The position numbers and the translations under genes were made by a program. From NCBI GenBank assembly GCA_910587625.1, contig CAJUMW010000017.1, positions 1 through 8,561 of the forward strand: a stretch of DNA of 8,561 nt, written 5' to 3'. Shown piece by piece: positions 6,141-8,561 of this stretch. The stretch is from an uncultured Christensenellaceae bacterium (GTDB taxonomy: Bacteria > Bacillota > Clostridia > Christensenellales > Borkfalkiaceae). Positions within the stretch are counted from its first letter, which is position 1, and every line of letters begins with the position of its first letter. The notes under the pieces were generated by a model. That model was given only the letters and a program-made list of their open reading frames with translations, was not told where the DNA came from and searched no databases.

Positions 6141-6229
6141 TTAAAATTATCGTCTATTATCATAATAGGTGTACAGTTTTAAGTTTTTATATCATCTAAT
6201 AAATAAGCTATGATACTTTTTGCACTAAG

Positions 6230-6250
6230 TAATCAAAAAATACTTGATTA
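6230..6250. repeat. 7-bp inverted repeat overlapping the -35 box
   Basis: TAATCAA (6230-6236) and TTGATTA (6244-6250) are separated by 7 bp, and the right arm contains the -35 hexamer. This could be an operator for a repressor. It also places a TTGATT on the opposite strand, but no good -10 follows it there. Confidence 0.4.
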
Positions 6251-6272
6251 ATTTAGAAAAAAATGCTATAAT
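6244..6272 (+). promoter_or_regulatory. Lipoprotein promoter inside the invertible segment
   Basis: TTGATT (6244-6249), a 17-bp spacer and TATAAT (6267-6272), preceded by TG at 6264-6265, make an extended -10 promoter. The predicted start is near 6279, inside the segment and just before the right inverted repeat. The transcript would therefore carry that repeat in a leader of about 74 nt. No comparable promoter reads the other way within the segment. Confidence 0.8.
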
Positions 6273-6286
6273 TTTTTATGTATAGG

Positions 6287-6311
6287 TACACCTATTATGA
6301 TATTAGGTGTA
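6287..6311. repeat. Recombinase-site-like pair of inverted 8-bp half-sites
   Basis: TACACCTA (6287-6294) and TAGGTGTA (6304-6311) are perfect inverted arms around 9 bp. The inner arm and the spacer belong to the 17-bp repeat; the outer arm lies just outside it. Two inverted arms around a short asymmetric spacer is the usual core site of a tyrosine recombinase. The equivalent outer arm at the left repeat (6149-6156) is degenerate, matching at about four of eight positions. In the RNA these arms could form a leader hairpin. Confidence 0.6.
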
Positions 6312-6352
6312 TAGATTGTTAAGCAAAAATTCATATATCAAGGAGTTGTATT

Positions 6353-8561
6353 ATGAAAAAGATTAAAAATTTATTATTTGTATTATTGGTTGCAACCATA
6401 TGCTGTTTGTCAGCTATGTTGGTCGCTTGTAGTACACGAAGTGATCCATCAACGCATACGCATACATATTCAACACAATGGTCATATGATGAAAATTATC
6501 ATTGGCATAATGCTACTTGTGGACATACAGCTGAAATAAATGGACGTGCTGCCCATATATATAATGGGGATGTGTGTTCTGTTTGTAATTATGAAAAAAG
6601 CGGATCGGAAGATCCGGATAACCCTGATAATCCGCAAAAGGTATTCAAAACTGTTAGTTTTAATTTGAATGGGGGTAATGGGAGTTTAGATAATATGCAG
6701 TTTGCAGTGGGAGAAGTTATGGCAACATTACCTTCTCCTACTCGTGATGGCTATACTTTCATATGTTGGGAGATTCCTTATATTGGAGAAGAATATACAT
6801 CTGCAAGCGTGATGCCTAACCGCGATTTGCAATTAAGTGCAAGATGGGAAAAGAACATTACGGGATATAGTGATGAATATGTTTCTTTCAAGCCTTCTAG
6901 TGAGGGTGTGAAAGATTCTTTGATACGCGAAATGTATCGTGGTGAGGTTGATAAGTTTGTTTATGTGGAAATTACAAGCGATGATTTGGGCGGAATAGAT
7001 AATGTAGGGAAGCAAAATAATTTCAATTTAAGAACACTTGAAGGGATGCAATATTCGGTTAAATCCGGCTATACTTGGGCATGGTATCAAGGTAATTTTG
7101 ATACTCCAAATGGTGCGCAAAGATTTACATTGTGTTATGGAAGCAACATACAATTTATAACAATAAGCGATAATTCAGGTGTCGTACAACAAACATATCT
7201 CCTTGATATATATGTAAAACACGATTACTATATTAGTTTATATAGCAACATATTTGAGCAAGAGCCGTATGATAAAGTACGAGTTATAGAAAACGAAAGA
7301 TTTTCTGCCGATACGAAAGTTAAAGAAAGCAAGAAGTTTGAATTTGATAGCCGTGTTTATTTCAATACAGAAAAAGGTTCATACGAGAAATTTGTTTATT
7401 CTACTGCTATAACTAAAAATTGGAATTTGTATCAAACCTATAAAGATGTTACCATACCCGCTGAATTGGATGCTGGGATACTTGACCAAGATTTAATTAT
7501 AACTCCTTATACGCAATATTTCACATTGCCTTCGCCGGAAAAAGATGGATATGACTTCTTAGGGTGGCAAGATGAAAACGGTGATTATTTGACTAATATT
7601 CAAGGATATTCTGGAGTCAACTATATTTCTGAAGAAAATAACCCTTCTAAATTAACTGCCGTTTTTGCAGAGAAGAAGTATTATTACACTTTTGAAAACG
7701 ATATATTGAAGACATATAAAACCGTGCCTGTTGTAACATACACGGATAAAACAATGCGCATGATTTTAGATATAGAATACACGCCGTATAATACTGATTG
7801 TGTGTTGCCAATTAAAACTGTGCAGAGTAAAGGGGAAATTTTTGTCGGATGGCAACATTACTATTTATCTGACAAAAATGAATTTAGTAAAAACTTATCT
7901 TCTTATGATTTTGATACAAAGATAGTAGCACCGCTTGCGCTTGCTCCTGAGATGGAAAGTACAAGTGATTATGTTATTCCATTGAATGCAGAATTAACTT
8001 CTCGTGAAATGGGCAATTATAGAATGTATTTGCCTGCTAATGAACGTTATAAACTTACTATTAGTACAACAAGTAGTGTAACGCTTACTATCAATCAATA
8101 TGGGGCAACAAGCAATTCTAAAACTTTAACAATTAGATCGGGTTCTCCGCAAACAATAAATTTGGACTATTATGTTTATAATTTGGGGAGTACAGTATAT
8201 TCGCATGGATATGTAACTTTTAAGGTTACATCATTATCTGGTTCCTTTACAGCAAAACTAGTTGGTTCTACAGCGGAAACGAGCGGAACTCCCATAGTAA
8301 CGAACGAAGAAAATACCGCAAATGTAGGAGATGATTTTACCGTGCCGCTTGTAAAGCCTGGCTATGCTTTTGATGGTTGGTATGAAGGTGATACAAAGAT
8401 TTCCGAAAATGAGTTTATTACAACGCAAGACAGAGAGATGGTAATAACAGCGAAATGGGTTGTTTGCCCCGTCACTCTCGAAAAAAGTATTGCAGAAGCA
8501 GGAACGGTAAGCGGCGTATCGGGGACTACTGCTATCGGTAAAGAAGTTACAATAACGGCAA
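6353..8561 (+). CDS. Large surface lipoprotein with InlB-type repeats (first 736 codons, 3' end outside window)
   Basis: AAGGAG (6340-6345) lies 7 bp before the ATG, and the frame stays open to the end of the window. Residues 1-26 are a lipoprotein signal with lipobox LVAC (lipidated C26). Residues 35-80 form a His/Cys-rich module (HTHTYS, HWHNATCGHT, CSVCNYEK) of a kind seen in Clostridia surface proteins, possibly zinc-binding. A short acidic D/N/P linker follows. InlB B-repeat (Listeria-Bacteroides, Flg_new) units lie at about 100-166 (VSFNLNGGNG, RDGYTFICW), 382-440 (EKDGYDFLGW) and 648-702 (KPGYAFDGWYEGD, ITAKW). A looser one covers about 478-530. A divergent repeat starts at about 705 (GTVSGVSGTTAIGKEVTIT). 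Such proteins are displayed on the cell surface and often serve adhesion or antigenic roles; the ligand here is unknown. Control by the invertible promoter just upstream would make it phase-variable. Confidence 0.88.
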   Translation, partial: MKKIKNLLFVLLVATICCLSAMLVACSTRSDPSTHTHTYSTQWSYDENYHWHNATCGHTAEINGRAAHIYNGDVCSVCNYEKSGSEDPDNPDNPQKVFKTVSFNLNGGNGSLDNMQFAVGEVMATLPSPTRDGYTFICWEIPYIGEEYTSASVMPNRDLQLSARWEKNITGYSDEYVSFKPSSEGVKDSLIREMYRGEVDKFVYVEITSDDLGGIDNVGKQNNFNLRTLEGMQYSVKSGYTWAWYQGNFDTPNGAQRFTLCYGSNIQFITISDNSGVVQQTYLLDIYVKHDYYISLYSNIFEQEPYDKVRVIENERFSADTKVKESKKFEFDSRVYFNTEKGSYEKFVYSTAITKNWNLYQTYKDVTIPAELDAGILDQDLIITPYTQYFTLPSPEKDGYDFLGWQDENGDYLTNIQGYSGVNYISEENNPSKLTAVFAEKKYYYTFENDILKTYKTVPVVTYTDKTMRMILDIEYTPYNTDCVLPIKTVQSKGEIFVGWQHYYLSDKNEFSKNLSSYDFDTKIVAPLALAPEMESTSDYVIPLNAELTSREMGNYRMYLPANERYKLTISTTSSVTLTINQYGATSNSKTLTIRSGSPQTINLDYYVYNLGSTVYSHGYVTFKVTSLSGSFTAKLVGSTAETSGTPIVTNEENTANVGDDFTVPLVKPGYAFDGWYEGDTKISENEFITTQDREMVITAKWVVCPVTLEKSIAEAGTVSGVSGTTAIGKEVTITA

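Larger units (their letters stand above)
6158..6302. repeat. Putative invertible promoter segment bounded by perfect 17-bp inverted repeats
   Basis: TATCATAATAGGTGTAC at 6158-6174 is the exact reverse complement of GTACACCTATTATGATA at 6286-6302. The 111 bp between them contain a strong promoter directed at the lipoprotein gene, and no coding sequence. Size, repeat length, enclosed promoter and adjacent recombinase all match known phase-variable promoter switches (invertons). In the orientation shown, the promoter faces the lipoprotein (ON). After inversion it would point at the 3' end of the recombinase and leave the lipoprotein without this promoter. Inversion itself is inferred, not seen. 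Confidence 0.78.
4630..8561. mobile_element. AT-rich accessory insertion, left edge in the terminase 3' end
   Basis: From about 4630 the composition falls sharply in GC. The terminase reading frame loses its family consensus at the same place, and the gene content changes to zinc ribbon, tyrosine recombinase and repeat-rich lipoprotein. This supports an inserted element whose right end is outside the window. The exact left boundary is inferred; no duplicated target sequence can be confirmed from this side alone. No conjugation, replication or transposase gene is seen in the visible part. Confidence 0.5.

Noticed and set aside
6282..6295. ATAGGT-AC-ACCTAT palindrome as a separate operator
   Set aside because: It overlaps the right inverted repeat and is largely a by-product of that site; there is no independent support.
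6833..7015. 60-codon open frame on the minus strand
   Set aside because: It lies wholly inside the continuous lipoprotein frame and has no features of its own.
4630..8561. Integrative and conjugative element
   Set aside because: No relaxase, coupling protein, type IV secretion or replication gene is visible; only a recombinase supports it, and that is better explained by the inverted repeats.

Overview
The window looks like a chromosomal piece of a low-to-mid GC Bacillota (Clostridia-type gut bacterium). Evidence is the tRNA set with encoded CCA ends, consensus sigma-A promoters, AAGGAG ribosome sites, and surface proteins with InlB-type repeats and a His/Cys-rich N-terminal module. The finer placement (Christensenellales-like) is only an impression from protein style.

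Region 1 (1-662, minus strand): a six-gene tRNA operon transcribed Gly(TCC)-Arg(TCT)-His(GTG)-Gln(TTG)-Lys(TTT)-Lys(CTT) from a perfect TTGACA-17-TATAAT promoter. Region 2 (687-3245): two exported, membrane-anchored proteins on the minus strand, each with SH3-like segments, flank a plus-strand orphan protein of 126 aa. The larger one appears to start at a GTG sitting exactly on the predicted transcription start, i.e. a leaderless mRNA.

Region 3 (3309-4643): a phage terminase large subunit. ATPase and nuclease motifs are present, but the protein stops right after the last catalytic Asp cluster. No small terminase or portal gene is next to it. Base composition becomes much more AT-rich at this point, so the 3' end of the gene is probably where a second element inserted.

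Region 4 (about 4630-8561, open to the right): AT-rich accessory DNA with two 11-bp direct repeats, a 57-aa zinc-ribbon protein, a 320-aa tyrosine recombinase, and the first 736 codons of a large lipoprotein. Between recombinase and lipoprotein lies the main discovery candidate: a perfect 17-bp inverted repeat (6158-6174 and 6286-6302) bracketing 111 bp. This segment holds a strong extended -10 promoter pointing at the lipoprotein. It has the architecture of an invertible promoter (inverton), captured here in the ON orientation, with a likely invertase encoded 28 bp away. The proposed system is a self-contained phase-variation cassette: the recombinase flips the promoter, and the InlB-repeat surface lipoprotein is switched on or off.
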